A stretch of 64,000 bases of DNA, taken from positions 76,243,081-76,307,080 of the forward strand of contig NC_054704.1 of assembly GCF_016097555.1 (NCBI RefSeq), written 5' to 3'. Source of the DNA: Gigantopelta aegis (lineage: Eukaryota > Mollusca > Gastropoda > Neomphalida > Peltospiridae). Shown piece after piece: positions 24,514 to 35,640 of the stretch. The position numbers and the translations under genes were made by a program. The first letter of the stretch is position 1. The number at the start of each line of letters is the position of its first letter. Under the pieces are notes generated by a model. The model did no database searches. It saw only the letters and a program-made list of their open reading frames with translations, and was not told the origin of the DNA.

Positions 24514-26465
24514 ATGGGTAAATCGAAAAACACTTCAGTTGATGTAAAATCGTGTATTAAGAACGTTTTCGATTATTTTGAAGATGAATATCAGCGCGGT
24601 AGACCTAGGTATGCAATCTAATTAAAATTAGCTCCACTATTACATGTGGATCTAAAAACAGCCAGTTGGAGCTCATGTCCACCAATCAAAACCTTACTTG
24701 CAGAATCCTGCCAGTGATTTAAAACTAACAACACTGCGTAGTCCCCAATGTCCAGGTAACATTTCGTCTGTAAATAATAATTTAAATATTGACCAATCAT
24801 ACTTCGCCTTTTATAACGTTATTTGGGAGCATACAAATTCTAAAAATATCGGGCGAGTCTATTTTAGTGGCCGCAGTACAGCGAACCATACCAATACGTA
24901 CGGGGTGGGTTATCAGTTTTCAATTTTACATTAAAAATTATTTATTTATTTATAAAATTAAAAAAAAAAAATCAGTCTTCAGTTTTACATTACAAATTAT
25001 TTATTTTATAAAATAAAACATGTTTTAAGGCATTCGTAATTCACACGAACCATGTCGTATACCCTCAGGATAATTCGGAATGTTTTCAAATTATTTTTAA
25101 ATCACTGGCAGGATTCTGCAAGTAAGGTTTTGATTGGTGGACATGAGCTCCAACTGGCTGTCTTTAGATCCACATGTAATAGTGGAGCTAATTTTAATTA
25201 GATTGCCTAGGTATGCTTCTTATCGAATTGTCGATCGAGTTGCCGCTGCACTTAAAGTTTCGGTTTCAACAGTAAAAAGAACTGTGAAAAATCTAAGCTC
25301 TACGAATCCAAGCACAGAAATCACTGTTAAAAAACCCAACCGAGAACTCATCGATTTATTTGATAACGATGTTATTAGACGACGAGTATACAGATTTTAT
25401 AGAGAGGGCGAATTACCTACATTACATAAGATTAACGTGGCTTTAAGGGAGGAATGTGGAATCAACATATCCATATCAACTTTACGAAGAACACTCCATG
25501 ACCTCGATTTTAAATACCAACATATGTCTACAACCGGAAAAGTGATTTTTGAGGACGCCAATATATCAGACAGGAGACTGTCCTATCTCCATGAAATATC
25601 CAGTTTACGAGAACAGGGGTATTTAATAGTGTATCAAGATGAGACCTGGGTGGATGTCAACCACACAACATCCCACCACTGGACAGATATCCACCCGGGC
25701 ATAAGTACCGCCAATCACCTGCCGAAATCAGACGCTGTTGATCGAGTTCCTAAACTCTGTTCGGTGACTGGGAAGGGAAAAAGACTTATTATTTGTCATG
25801 CTGGCTGTGATAAATATGGATTGATAGATGGCTGTGAATTGATCTTTGAGGCTAAAAAAACAGACGGAGACTATCATGGTGAGATGAATCATGAAAATTT
25901 CATCAAATGGTTTGAAGAACAACTTATGCCTTCTCTACCAGAACCTTCTGTTATCGTTATGGATAACGCAAGCTACCACAACAAATTAACTGAGAATACA
26001 CGATGTCCTGCACTAAACGCTAAAAAGGAAGAAATTCAGTCGTGGTTACGAAACAAAAATATACCTTTTGAGAGTAACATGACAAAGCCAGTTCTTTATG
26101 AACTTGTGAAAAGTAACAAATGTGCAAAGTAATTTGTTACTGATGATATTGCTGAACGCCATGGGCACTTGTGTCTAAGACTGCCGCCAAGACATTCTGA
26201 ACTCAATCCGATAGAACTGATCTGGAGTCAAGTCAAAGGGCACATAGCTCGTCATAATGATGGTAAAATGACCACGGTGCGGAGAGAACTTGCACATGCA
26301 TCGAACTCTGTCACACCTACACACTTCTCTGACGCAGTTAAACATGTAATAAAGATCGAAGAAGATTTTAGAAAACAAAATAGTTTTATAAGAAATAAAA
26401 TACCCCCTGTGATAGTCCCCGTTAACGAAGATAGTGATGAAGAAATGAGTTCGTCGACTGATTAA
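24514..26465 (+). pseudogene. IS630-Tc1-mariner transposase, DD82E (Sailor)-like, split by a MITE
   Basis: The N terminus begins at 24514 (MGKSKNTSVDVKSCIKNVF) and is cut after RGRPRY by the insertion at 24614-25205. Coding resumes at the second copy of the target duplication (PRYASYRIVDRVAAALKVS, a helix-turn-helix). The DDE catalytic domain shows YQDETW, VMDNASYH and LNPIELIW. I count 83 positions between the second Asp and the Glu, including a stop codon at 26130-26132; this wide gap is the hallmark of the DD82E/Sailor family. After the stop the same frame continues to 26465 (DEEMSSSTD). An apparent ORF starting at 25134 has an N terminus translated from MITE sequence and is not a real start. 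Two lesions, the MITE and the nonsense codon, make it non-autonomous. Terminal repeats of the element were not identified. Confidence 0.82.
24614..25205. mobile_element. Mutator-like MITE with 111-bp terminal inverted repeats
   Basis: 592 bp. The left arm 24614-24724 and right arm 25095-25205 are reverse complements over 111 bp with one mismatch, starting CAATCTAATTAAAATTAGC. The flanks carry a 10-bp target duplication, CCTAGGTATG (24604-24613 and 25206-25215). Long TIRs with a 9-11 bp duplication point to the Mutator/MULE superfamily (or a foldback element). It has no coding capacity. It interrupts the Sailor-like transposase, so it is younger than that element. Confidence 0.88.
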
Positions 26466-26621
26466 GTTATTTCTCCATACCCATCAGGAGTATTACTTTA
26501 ATGTATGCATGAACTCTTTAACACCAAAAACAATTTATTTCCATATCATTCACTATCAAACAACCTAACAACCTATAAACTAATCGACTAGAAATGCATA
26601 TAGACTACACATACATACGAG

Positions 26622-26946
26622 ACAAATGTTTATTTAACGACACACTCAACGCATTTGATATACGTTTATGTGGCGTCAGACAAAACGGTTAAGGAGCATT
26701 ATGACAGTGAGAAAGAAACTCGCTACCGCCACATGGGCCACTGTTTCCGATAAGCAATTTTGATAAGCAATAAGGGACGTTTTATATGCACCATCCCATA
26801 GACAGGATAGCACATACCACAGCCTTTATACATCAGTTGTGGTGCACAGGCTGGAACTAGACACAACCCAATGGGTCCACCATGTGGGATCGATCAGTCG
26901 ACCTACCATGAGCGAACGCTTTACCTCTGAGCTACGTCCCGCTCCA
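26622..26946 (-). repeat. SINE, head H1 / tail T2
   Basis: TTTATTTAACGACACACTCA tail through CTGAGCTACGTCCCGCTCC head. Sits just 3' of the Sailor-like transposase. Confidence 0.88.
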
Positions 26947-27091
26947 TATACAAAAGAAGCCTTAAGTGGGGTTGGGGTTGTGCAGAGGGTCACACCTCCA
27001 CCAATCGCATGCATACCATATTCTTCTCTCTCTCTCCCTATAACCATATAACCATATATTAAAATATGTTGAGTGCGTCGTTACATAAATG

Positions 27092-27093
27092 AC

Positions 27094-27145
<52 letters not shown>
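27092..27145. repeat. (CT)n tract
   Basis: (CT)n running into GCGCGCGC. Confidence 0.9.
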
Positions 27146-27351
27146 GCGCGCGCTTGTGTATTCCACAATATAATTATAATATTTGATACATATTTTTTTT
27201 TCAAACTGAGGTTTTGTCACTTGAACTCCCCACCTGAATCCGCGTCTGCTTCATGTTTACAGATATTTTCTTAAATATAGGTCATACTACGATTTGTGCG
27301 GATAGGACGATAGAACCGAACATTAGTTTGAAACGCACTATAGAATGATGC

Positions 27352-27593
27352 TTTTGATATGCAAATGACCTTAGTTATTTATAGGAGAAATAACGTGCAT
27401 TCAAAAGACACAGAGATTTTTAAAAAGTGGAATTAAGTCAACTTCGTGCATTTTATATGATGATTTGTATATAAAAACTGTCGGGATTTGGGTTTGTTTT
27501 CATGTAAATGCAAAGAAAACAAATATCGAATAGGAAATAAACGTAACATTTGCAAAAAACTTTGGGTCTAAATAATTGAACAGGATAATAGTT
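27352..27593 (-). repeat. Right arm of a 242-bp inverted repeat
   Basis: Inverse partner of 23484-23725. The 3.6 kb between the arms holds the split Sailor-like transposase, the MITE and a SINE. No target duplication is evident outside the arms. Confidence 0.85.
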
Positions 27594-27642
27594 AACAACA
27601 CACACATTTTACTACATTCCAGATGTCTAAGAACTAAACACT

Positions 27643-27643
<1 letters not shown>

Positions 27644-27679
<36 letters not shown>
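27644..27679. repeat. Poly-C run of about 35
   Basis: Longest C homopolymer in the window; its length may be an assembly approximation. Confidence 0.85.
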
Positions 27680-27681
<2 letters not shown>

Positions 27682-27704
27682 AATTACATTGTAATATAGT
27701 TGTA

Positions 27705-27835
27705 AGGTGTCATTGAAAATGGACATCAAGTCGAATAAACACATCAGTTACCACCGACTGTGAGGAAAACCGCTTCGACTCTGAATATCATCTTCACGCC
27801 TATATTTAGCTGCTCGGTTATGTGTATCCGATAAC
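27705..27835 (+). repeat. Unclassified repeat shared with 5122-5255
   Basis: Second copy; ends immediately before the SINE at 27838. Confidence 0.75.
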
Positions 27836-27837
27836 AG

Positions 27838-28110
27838 ACCGGCCTCGGTGGTATCGAGGTTAACCCATCGGACATAAGGCTGGTAGGTACAGGGTTCGGT
27901 ACCGGCTCCAATCCAGAGCGAGTTTTAACGACTCAATGGGTAGATGTAAGACCACTACACCCTCTTTTCTTTCACTAATCATTAACAACTAACCCACTGT
28001 CCTGGACAGACAGCCCGTATAGCCGAGGTGTGTGCCCAGAACAGCGTGCTTGAACCTTGATTGGATATGAGCACAAAGACCGTGGTATGTGCTATTTTGT
28101 CTGGGAATGA
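27838..28110 (+). repeat. SINE, head H2 with a different tail (T4)
   Basis: GACCGGCCTCGGTGG head, then CTAACCCACTGTCCTGGACA and GTGTGTGCCCAGAACAGCGT, a tail not seen elsewhere in the window. Confidence 0.75.
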
Positions 28111-28700
28111 AAAGAACACACGCAAATCTACTTTTTAAGGGTATTTACCCGTGCCATTGTCAGAAAACCTTGTTTCATTACATTGTAACTTTATACAAAT
28201 GTGTTACAGATTTGTATATTAACGAAACGTAGTTTCCATTTTCACGGGTTGAAACAGGTCTGCGACTTTAGGTCTCACTACACAGATCACTTCCGGGTGA
28301 GAGTTCATTGATCACGTCCACTATAGTTCCTAATTGTGACAAGTTATGGTTCACATATTCACTTCTAGGAAATGGTGACTAATTAAAACAATATGTATGT
28401 ATAATGGTAAGCCTTCTGGCTGTATTTTGCCCATGCTATTTTGTAATATTGTGCATTGACCTTTTGGGACATGAGTGTATATAGTAAGAGACAGCCGGAG
28501 TGAATCGGTTAATGAACCACCTGTTCGGACCGGTATTACAGCCAGATGCGGTCATATAGCAAAAAACTGAGACGGAAATGTTCTCAATTTTGGAGTGAAA
28601 ATAAATGCTTATATAATGTATGTTCGCAATGGTGTATGTAGAACCCGTTCTATTGGCAATCTTCATTTGAAGTTGGGCAAGTTAACATGGGTTTCAATGG
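28111..28700. other. No gene seen
   Basis: Unassigned sequence between the T4-tailed SINE and the homologous upstream region of array gene 3, which starts near 28710. Confidence 0.45.
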
Positions 28701-28980
28701 CAGATGACATCTGTGTAGTAAGGCCTTAAATTCATATTATTCATTGTACGTGCAAAGCGGGTTCTGTATTTCTGTACTATCGTCAGCACAAAGTGCAGAT
28801 CGAACGAAATTTTAAATTCAAATTCTGGGACAGGTGGTTCAGTTTAATCATTTAGCAGTCATATTCCATACACATTAAAGGGGGGTGGGGGGTTACTGAA
28901 TCCATGTCTGACGTCGGGATCAGCGAACAACTGACTAAGTCGACTGTAGAGTGACGTAATGAAGGACTATTGCGTGAATA

Positions 28981-29034
28981 TGACTGCGCATGTGCGTGGA
29001 TGTCAATGGATAATGCGAGGGGCGTGGTTTCTTG
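28981..29034 (+). promoter_or_regulatory. Shared upstream block of array gene 3
   Basis: TGACTGCGCATGTGCG, GATAATG and GGGGCGTGG in the family order, with TGACGTAA just upstream near 28952. Ends 199 bases before the ATG. Homology with gene 2 extends several hundred bases further upstream (GCGGATTCTGTATTT-like sequence near 28760). Confidence 0.65.
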
Positions 29035-29232
29035 ACAGGTGTGGGTGTGGGTGTGTAAGTGTCAGTCGTGGTACAAAGCGGTTGACTCACGAAAATCATG
29101 GCTCAGGCTAAGGAATATCCCTTGGTTGAACATTTAATCGGGTAACTCCTGGAAACTTCGTGTTCTATTTATTGTTCTGAGTTTCATTTTCAACAGTGTG
29201 CTCAGGTAACTGCACTTAATAATTTAAACGTG

Positions 29233-30654
29233 ATGGCGCTTAGCTCGTGGGTTGCGCTAGAAAACGAAAGGACTGCGTTGCCTTATAACAGATCTCTACG
29301 GATAGACGACTTCGATCTTGGAGCCCTTGAAAACTTTAGTAAATTCGGGCTTTCTTGTTACAGCCATATGCATGAGAAATTTTGTATACCCGAAAATGAA
29401 TGCATAATCAAGTTGAAAACGACGGAGGATGTAAGAATTACTACACAGTTAACCAATTACAATGATCGACTGAAAAACCTGTCCGAATATGTTTTCATGC
29501 AGAGGGATGATGACATCATCTCCTTCATTATTAACTTCCCGGCTTCTGGCTATTACAAGTTTGAGATATATGCTCTGCCGGCAGACGCCGAACATAAGAC
29601 CCTGCCAAACGTTTTTAATTATTTCATCAAAGTGGACCATGCGACAACAGCTGCACACGTCTACCCCAAGCAATATGCTCATTGGCAAGGCGGCTGCTAT
29701 CTGTACGAACCACTCGTCCTCGACTCGACCTCTGATCTTCAAAATGCCAATTTCAAGGTCCACATCCCCAATGCTACAAAGGCGGCGATCGTTGTTGAAC
29801 ATAATGGAAAGGTTTGGCACCATTTGCAGTTAAAGGGACGGGACTTTGGGGGCTCGGTTGCTCTGGATCATTATGGAAATGAAGACGTCAAGGTGATGTT
29901 AAATGCTAATTATGGGGAGAGTGACACATATGCAACGCTCCTGGAGTACACGATTTTTAATACATCACCAATAGAAGACGAAAAGAAAGTTGTGGCGTAT
30001 GACTCATGGCCACGGATAGAAGGCCACTATATTGGAGCCCTTGAAAACTTTAGTAAATTCGGGCTTTCGTGTGACAGCCATCAGCAAGAGCTATTTTCTG
30101 TACCCGACAATGAATGCGAAATCAGTCTGAAAACGATGGAGGATGTTAAAGTTACCGTGCAGTTAATCGATTGCAATGACCAATCGAAAAACCTGTCCGA
30201 TTACGTTTTCACACAGAGGAAGGGTGACACCATCTCCTTTATCATCAACTTTCCCGAACCTGGCTTCTTCCAGTTTGAAATATTTGCTCTGCCCGCATCC
30301 GATGAAGAGAAGACGCTGCTTAACGTTTTTAATTATTTGATCAAAGTGGACCAGGCGACAAAAGCAGCAAATATCTTCCCCAAGCAGTATGCTCAGTGGA
30401 AAGGTTGCTGCTACCTGTACGAACCACTCGTCCTCGACTCATCCTCTAATCTCCAAAACGTCAATTTCAAGGTCAACATCCCCAAAGCTAAAAAGGCGGC
30501 GATCGTTGTTGACGGCACGAATTGGCGCCATTTAGAATTAAGGGAAGAGAACTTCGAGGGCTCTGTTGATCTGGAAAAGGGTGTCACGGTCACGTTAAAT
30601 GCTAATTACGGGGTCACTGACGCTTATGCACCTCTACTGGAGTACACGATTTAA
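29233..30654 (+). CDS. Array gene 3: two-module KY-type Ig-like repeat protein
   Basis: Encodes 473 aa. I chose the ATG at 29233 (context AATTTAAACGTG-ATGGCG) over the GTG one codon upstream. There is an extra N-terminal segment of about 20 residues before module 1 (20-241). Module 2 spans about 265-473. Both modules show GALENFSKFGLSC, NFP..G(Y/F)(Y/F)(K/Q)FEI, LPNVFNYFI or LLNVFNYLI, (Y/F)PKQYA.W and a CYLYEPLVLDS core (GCYLYEP in module 1, CCYLYEP in module 2). The linker has VVAYDSW, which aligns with the MA..SW start region of the paralogs, so an old start codon appears to have been absorbed. The shared upstream block lies at 28981-29034, and AATAAA at 30770-30775. The nearest upstream array gene is 11 kb away because transposons and SINEs fill the gap. 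Likely a cytosolic structural or binding protein; its actual function is unknown. Confidence 0.82.
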   Translation: MALSSWVALENERTALPYNRSLRIDDFDLGALENFSKFGLSCYSHMHEKFCIPENECIIKLKTTEDVRITTQLTNYNDRLKNLSEYVFMQRDDDIISFIINFPASGYYKFEIYALPADAEHKTLPNVFNYFIKVDHATTAAHVYPKQYAHWQGGCYLYEPLVLDSTSDLQNANFKVHIPNATKAAIVVEHNGKVWHHLQLKGRDFGGSVALDHYGNEDVKVMLNANYGESDTYATLLEYTIFNTSPIEDEKKVVAYDSWPRIEGHYIGALENFSKFGLSCDSHQQELFSVPDNECEISLKTMEDVKVTVQLIDCNDQSKNLSDYVFTQRKGDTISFIINFPEPGFFQFEIFALPASDEEKTLLNVFNYLIKVDQATKAANIFPKQYAQWKGCCYLYEPLVLDSSSNLQNVNFKVNIPKAKKAAIVVDGTNWRHLELREENFEGSVDLEKGVTVTLNANYGVTDAYAPLLEYTI

Positions 30655-31599
30655 AGCTTGGCCCGTTTTGTTTTTGGTTTTCTTTTTTGTTGTTTGTTTG
30701 TTGTTGTTGTTTCTTGGGGGGGGGGGTTGGGGGGAGGGTTCTTTTTTGTTATTGTTTGGGTTTTGTTTTAATAAAACGAAAATAAAACAAATCGTAGGAA
30801 CGTTTGCATACTATTGTATTGTTTTTGAACAAAACATTTTTAACGATAATTGTCTACTAACATTATTTTATAGTTATTGTGTCTATTAAGTATTCGGCTT
30901 TACAAGTAAAGGTAAGAAATTTGTATTTGATTATTTTTGGCTAATCCTGGGGGGGGGGGGGGGGTGGGGGGAGAAGAGGTATTCGGGTTTTAAAAATGTT
31001 TTGTCTTTTTAAAAAATGTCTGTTGTTTTTGTTTCTGTGTTTTGACAGAACCACCGTAAACAGAACCACTGCAGGCTTGCGTGCAGGAATTTTAGCGGGG
31101 AGGTGGGTGACTGAAGCGATCAAAAGTTTATATGGAGTCGAGACATGCTACTCCGGAAAATGTATCGTTAAAAAACCCCAGAAAAGTAAATTTGCTTTAG
31201 CACGAGTTTGAGCACGCGCTAGCACCGCCAGCAGAACATTGTCGTTTTTGCTTAATGCACAATAAATCGAAAATGAAGCCATGTTTATCCGTTTACTAGT
31301 ACGTAGCTCGAGTAACCTCTAGCCCTCCCCTTGTTGATATTGTGTATGAGGCTTCTAGTACTTTGATAATACAATGTCGTGTCAATGAAATTTAAGTCCT
31401 AGTAGTTCCCAGACCTCATTAATTTACATCTAATTTACAACGTAAAAATACCGCTTGTGCCCTCTCCTTAAGAGAAAGTGCCCCATCCACCCACCTTTCG
31501 CTCCAACAGGTCTGTGATATTTATCCAATAAAGTCGTAACACTTTATAAAGCCTGTTTATGTCTTACATGCGTGTAAGACATAAATTTAAGGGTCAGAC

Positions 31600-33130
31600 G
31601 ATATTTTCGACATTATTTTCTGAATGTCAATTATATTAGCTAGACCATAATGTCACGCATGGTATTGTTCCATTTTGACGAAAGTGGGTCTAAGCAACCC
31701 ATAAATGAATTAAAATCCACTGTCATTGACACTGTCGACTAGTTCTAATGGCGAAAACATGCTTACATTTGCACGTAAATTAGGGCGAAAGCGAAAGGTC
31801 TGCTAAGTGCCCATAATTTGCTTTTTCACAAAGCGCTTCATTTGCACGCTTTGCATGTGTATTCCATGTTCCCAATGCTGAATTTCCGTATAATTGGAGC
31901 TTGTGTTCGTGTACGGTGCATACTCCAAATTCGACAATGGTACAACGTCAACTGACTATCGAAGATCGAGGAAGGGCTATTGCTTGGCTTCAGGATGGCA
32001 ATACGCAAAGAAATGTTGCTCTGAGACTTGGTGTCAGTCAGAGTGTCGTTGGCCGACTGTGGCAACGGTACCAAGCAACGAATTCTGTTCGAAATCGTCC
32101 ACGTTCGGGAAGACCCCGAAGCACTACAAATAGAGAGGACCGCTACATCACCAATATGGCTCTACTTTAACGCACAACCACTGCACGCCGATTACGTGAC
32201 AATCTGCGGACTGCGACTGGAACTCGAGTGTCTGATCAAACCATACGCAATCGTCTGAGAGCCAATAATCTACGCTGCCGTCGCCAGGCTGTTCGACCAC
32301 CACTCCTACCACGTCACAGAACGGCCAGACGTCACTGGTGCACGCTTCATCTGCGGTGGCAACGTGTTCAGTGGGGTCGAGTGATGTCCAGGTTTAGTCT
32401 CCAGTTCAACGACGGTCGGGTTCGTGTCTACAGACGTCCTGGGGAGCGCTTCGCTGACGTTAACGTTAGACAACGTCACCGGTTCGGTGGTGGCAGCGTC
32501 ATGGTGTGGGGCGGCATCTCTATCCACTACAGGACCCCCCTCTATGTGGTGGATGGCAATCTGAATGGAATCCGCTATCTGAATGAGATTATCCGGCCGT
32601 TGGTTCTCCCAGGCCTTCAGCAGATTGGCGTCGGGGCAGTTCTGCAGGATGACAATGCCAGACCCCACCGCGCAGGGTGGTAACGGACTTTCTCAGACAA
32701 CAAGGTATCGCCAGGATGGATTGGCCAGCATATTCGCTTGACTTGGCCCCAATAGAGAACGCCTGGGACGAATTAGGCAGGAGAGTTCGGGATAACCATA
32801 CCCCTCCGGCCAACCTTCATGATCTGGGTCAACTTCTTATGGCAGAGTGGCAGGCCATTCCCCAAGAGTTCTTCAGACGTCTGATCAACAGCATGAGACA
32901 ACGATGTATCGAGTGTATTCGCGCCAGGGGTGGATTCACACACTATTAAACGAATGTTCTAATGTGTAAAATCCATGTTTGACAACCTTCAACTTTGACA
33001 GCATGTCATGTGACTTTCTTGTATACAGTGACGTTTATTTGTGTTTTTTTGTAAATATGGAACAATAAATTAAATTTTTGGTGTAGTTTACATCATCAAT
33101 CTAATACACTCATATTCTTTTGAGTAGTAT
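31600..33130 (+). mobile_element. Tc1-like element body around the 31937 transposase
   Basis: The right part after the stop is typical Tc1 noncoding sequence running to about 33130 (ATTCTTTTGAGTAGTATAT). On the left only weak similarity to the inverse of that end is seen near 31600-31660, so the left boundary is a guess and the element may be 5'-truncated. Confidence 0.45.
31937..32949 (+). pseudogene. Tc1-like transposase relic lacking the first catalytic motif
   Basis: The start (MVQRQLTIEDRGRAIAWLQD) leads into paired helix-turn-helix DNA-binding regions, with GVSQSVVGRLWQRY and the RPRSGRPR linker. In-frame TAA at about 32168 precedes RTTTARRLRDNL. The catalytic domain retains GGGSVMVWGGIS, VDGNLNGIRY, LQDDNARPHRA (second Asp) and, after a one-base insertion near 32681, DWPAYSLDLAPIENAWDEL (Glu; 34 residues between, so DD34E). 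The LFSDE-type motif carrying the first Asp is deleted near 32383 (GRVMSRFSLQ is read instead). It ends ARGGFTHY, stop at 32947-32949. Dead on three counts. Lies in the spacer between array genes 3 and 4. Confidence 0.88.
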
Positions 33131-33558
33131 ATATTTACAATGCTTAAATACATGCGTATAAAAAAAAAAAAAAACAGGCTTCGTAAATTAGTCCCTTAAT
33201 ATGGTCGCATCGTTCTTATTTGTGCAGGCTTCTGCGAACCATCTTTGGATATAGGCACGTCCGTTACATACTCCTACATTCATTCCGATCAGCCAATATT
33301 GCACCTTAGAAGTCGTTAATGGGTCCTACAACTATTCAGTGATTAAACATCAGGACAAGATTTCTAATACGTAGAGAAATAAATTGTAGTCGGCCGGGGG
33401 CCTCACCGATGGCACTTTTTGGGTAACAAAAACATTATTAGAGGGGTAAATATTAGAGGGGGACCCGGGAGTGGTCTTAGCGTTACTGGTAAAAATATAT
33501 ATAAATAAAATTCAAGGTTTTTTGCCCCTTACATTTTTGCTATGCATATAGTCAGCCA

Positions 33559-33865
33559 GGACCGGGACGTAGCCCAGTGATAAAGCGTTCGCTTGATGCG
33601 CGGTAGGTCTGGGATCAATCCTCGTTGGTGGGCCTATTGGGATATTTCTCGCTCCAGCCAGTGCACCACAACTGATACATCAAAGGTCGTGGTATGTGCT
33701 ATAATGTCTATGGGATGGTGCATATAAAATATTCCTTGCTACTAATAAAAAAATGTAGCGGGTTTCCTTTCTAAGACTATGTCAAATTACCAAATGTTTG
33801 ACATCCAATAGCCAATGATTAATAAATCAATGTGCTCTAGCGGTGTCGTTAAACAAAACAAACTT
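33559..33865 (+). repeat. SINE, head H1 / tail T1, with target duplication
   Basis: Flanked by TATAGTCAGCCA on both sides (33547-33558, 33866-33877). Occupies the same site as the SINE at 38409-39124. Confidence 0.92.
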
Positions 33866-34020
33866 TATAGTCAGCCATCGTTAGTGGAGGCTATATACAC
33901 GGGCATTGTATAGATAGCCATTTTGTATATATAAACATCAAGCCATCCTAAGCCAGATGTATGGCATATTTGGCATAATAATGAATTTGACAGGCATGCT
34001 ATGCCTACTATACCCTAGCC

Positions 34021-34336
34021 CGAGGACGTAGCCCAGTGGTAAAGCGCTCGCTCGATGCGCGGTCGGTCTGGGATCGATCCCCGTCGGTGGGCCCATTGGG
34101 CTATTTCTCGTTCCAGCCAGTGCACGACGACTGGCGTATCAAAGGCCGTGGTGTGTGCTACCCTGTCTGTGGGATGGTGCATATAAAAGATCCCTTGCTG
34201 CTAATTGAAAAGAATAGCCCGTGAAGTGGCAACAGCGGGTTTCCTTTCTCAGTCTGTGTGGTCCTTAACCATATGTCTGACGCCATATAACCGTAATTAA
34301 AATGTGTTCAGTGCGTCGTTAAATAAAACATTTCTT
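34021..34336 (+). repeat. SINE, head H1 / tail T2
   Basis: Well-preserved copy: GTAGCCCAGTGGTAAAGCGC head, GCGTCGTTAAATAAAACATT tail. Confidence 0.92.
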
Positions 34337-34532
34337 TCTTCGTATAACCGTCCAAATATCCAAATTGTTTTGACACAGGCCCTGGTAGAAGCAGTTATTT
34401 GTGAATCTTCAGCTGAGGTTTATGCATGGTTAGCCCCTGGCATCCTAAATAAACCCTTATGGTTTAAAAATAAAGAAAGGTACGGGTATTTTTCGTCTCA
34501 AGGAAATTACAAAAAGGGTCATAATTTTAAAG

Positions 34533-35069
34533 CAATGTAATTAAAATTAGCTCCACTATTACATGTGGATCTAACAGTATCCCGTTGGATCTCATGTCCA
34601 GTTGACCTTTCATTCGACCAATCAAAACCTTACTTGCAAAATCATGCCAGTGATTTGAAAAGAATTTAAAAACATTCGGGATTATGCCGACGGTGTACGA
34701 AATGATTCGAGTGATTTACTAAGTATGCCGGAAACTAATTTCAATATAAAATTTTATATAAAATTCTTTTCAAGACAAAAAAAAAGCCGTGATGGTATAG
34801 TCATAAAATCTGTTTATACTAGTATACAATTCACTGCACTTTTTCCCTTTTTTTAATGTTGTAATAGACCAACAAGTTCGCCTACTGCATAAATTGTCGA
34901 CCGATATTTTTAGAATTTATATGCTCCTGAATAACGTTATAAAAGGCGAAGTGTAATTTGTCGATATTTAAATTGTTATTTATAGATGAAATGTCACCTT
35001 TTCATGGGAGTCCACGCTATGCTGTTAGATCTACTGGCGAGACCAGTAGAGCTAATTTTAATCAAATTG
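34533..35069. mobile_element. Second, diverged Mutator-like MITE copy
   Basis: 537 bp with ends CAATGTAATTAAAATTAGCT and inverse ...AGCTAATTTTAATCAAATTG, flanked by a 9-bp duplication ATTTTAAAG (34524-34532 and 35070-35078). Internal sequence (TTCGCCTTTTATAACGTTAT region, in opposite orientation) matches the copy at 24614-25205. The paralogous spacer at 39792-39800 preserves the empty site. Confidence 0.85.
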
Positions 35070-35366
35070 ATTTTAAAGAAGATTCATTTTAAATATTTTG
35101 AGTTCAATTGTTGGGTTACATTCCAAAATGTGTCCCCAAAACTGTATGATTTTGTGTGCATATTTGACAATGTTCACACCCATACAAACCACACCCAAGC
35201 GGGACATACTCCTCCGGAAAACGTAAATTTGATCAAGCGGGGGAGGGGGGGGGGGGGGGGTGTTGTCAAGCACATTTAAATAATAATAATAATAAATTCT
35301 TCTAAATATCTATGAAGTTTTAGTCAGCACACAACTGACGTAAAGTGAGCCGATTTCGTGTTGTAG

Positions 35367-35420
35367 TGACTGCGCATGTGCGTCGCTGTCAAGCGATAAT
35401 GCAAGGGGCGTGGTTTCCTG
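35367..35420 (+). promoter_or_regulatory. Shared upstream block of array gene 4
   Basis: TGACTGCGCATGTGCG, GCGATAATG and GGGGCGTGGTTTCCTG; TGACGTAAAG lies at about 35335. Ends 221 bases before the ATG. Confidence 0.65.
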
Positions 35421-35640
35421 TTAGACGTGCGTGTCAGTCATAGTACAAAGTAATTAACTCACCAAAGCCACGATGCAACTAGACTTACTGGTATTACATA
35501 GCTCAAGACCTCAGGAGATGACAAATTTCATGAAGTCTAACAAATGTCAACTGTTTGAACATCTAATCACGCAACTCCGGTAAACGTTATGCTGTGTTAT
35601 TGTTTTGACGCTTCAGTTTCCACTGAACAATTTTAACGCG

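Noticed and set aside
25134-25205. N terminus of an apparent 332-aa protein
   Set aside because: Translated from the right arm of the MITE with a TTG start; the genuine transposase N terminus is at 24514.
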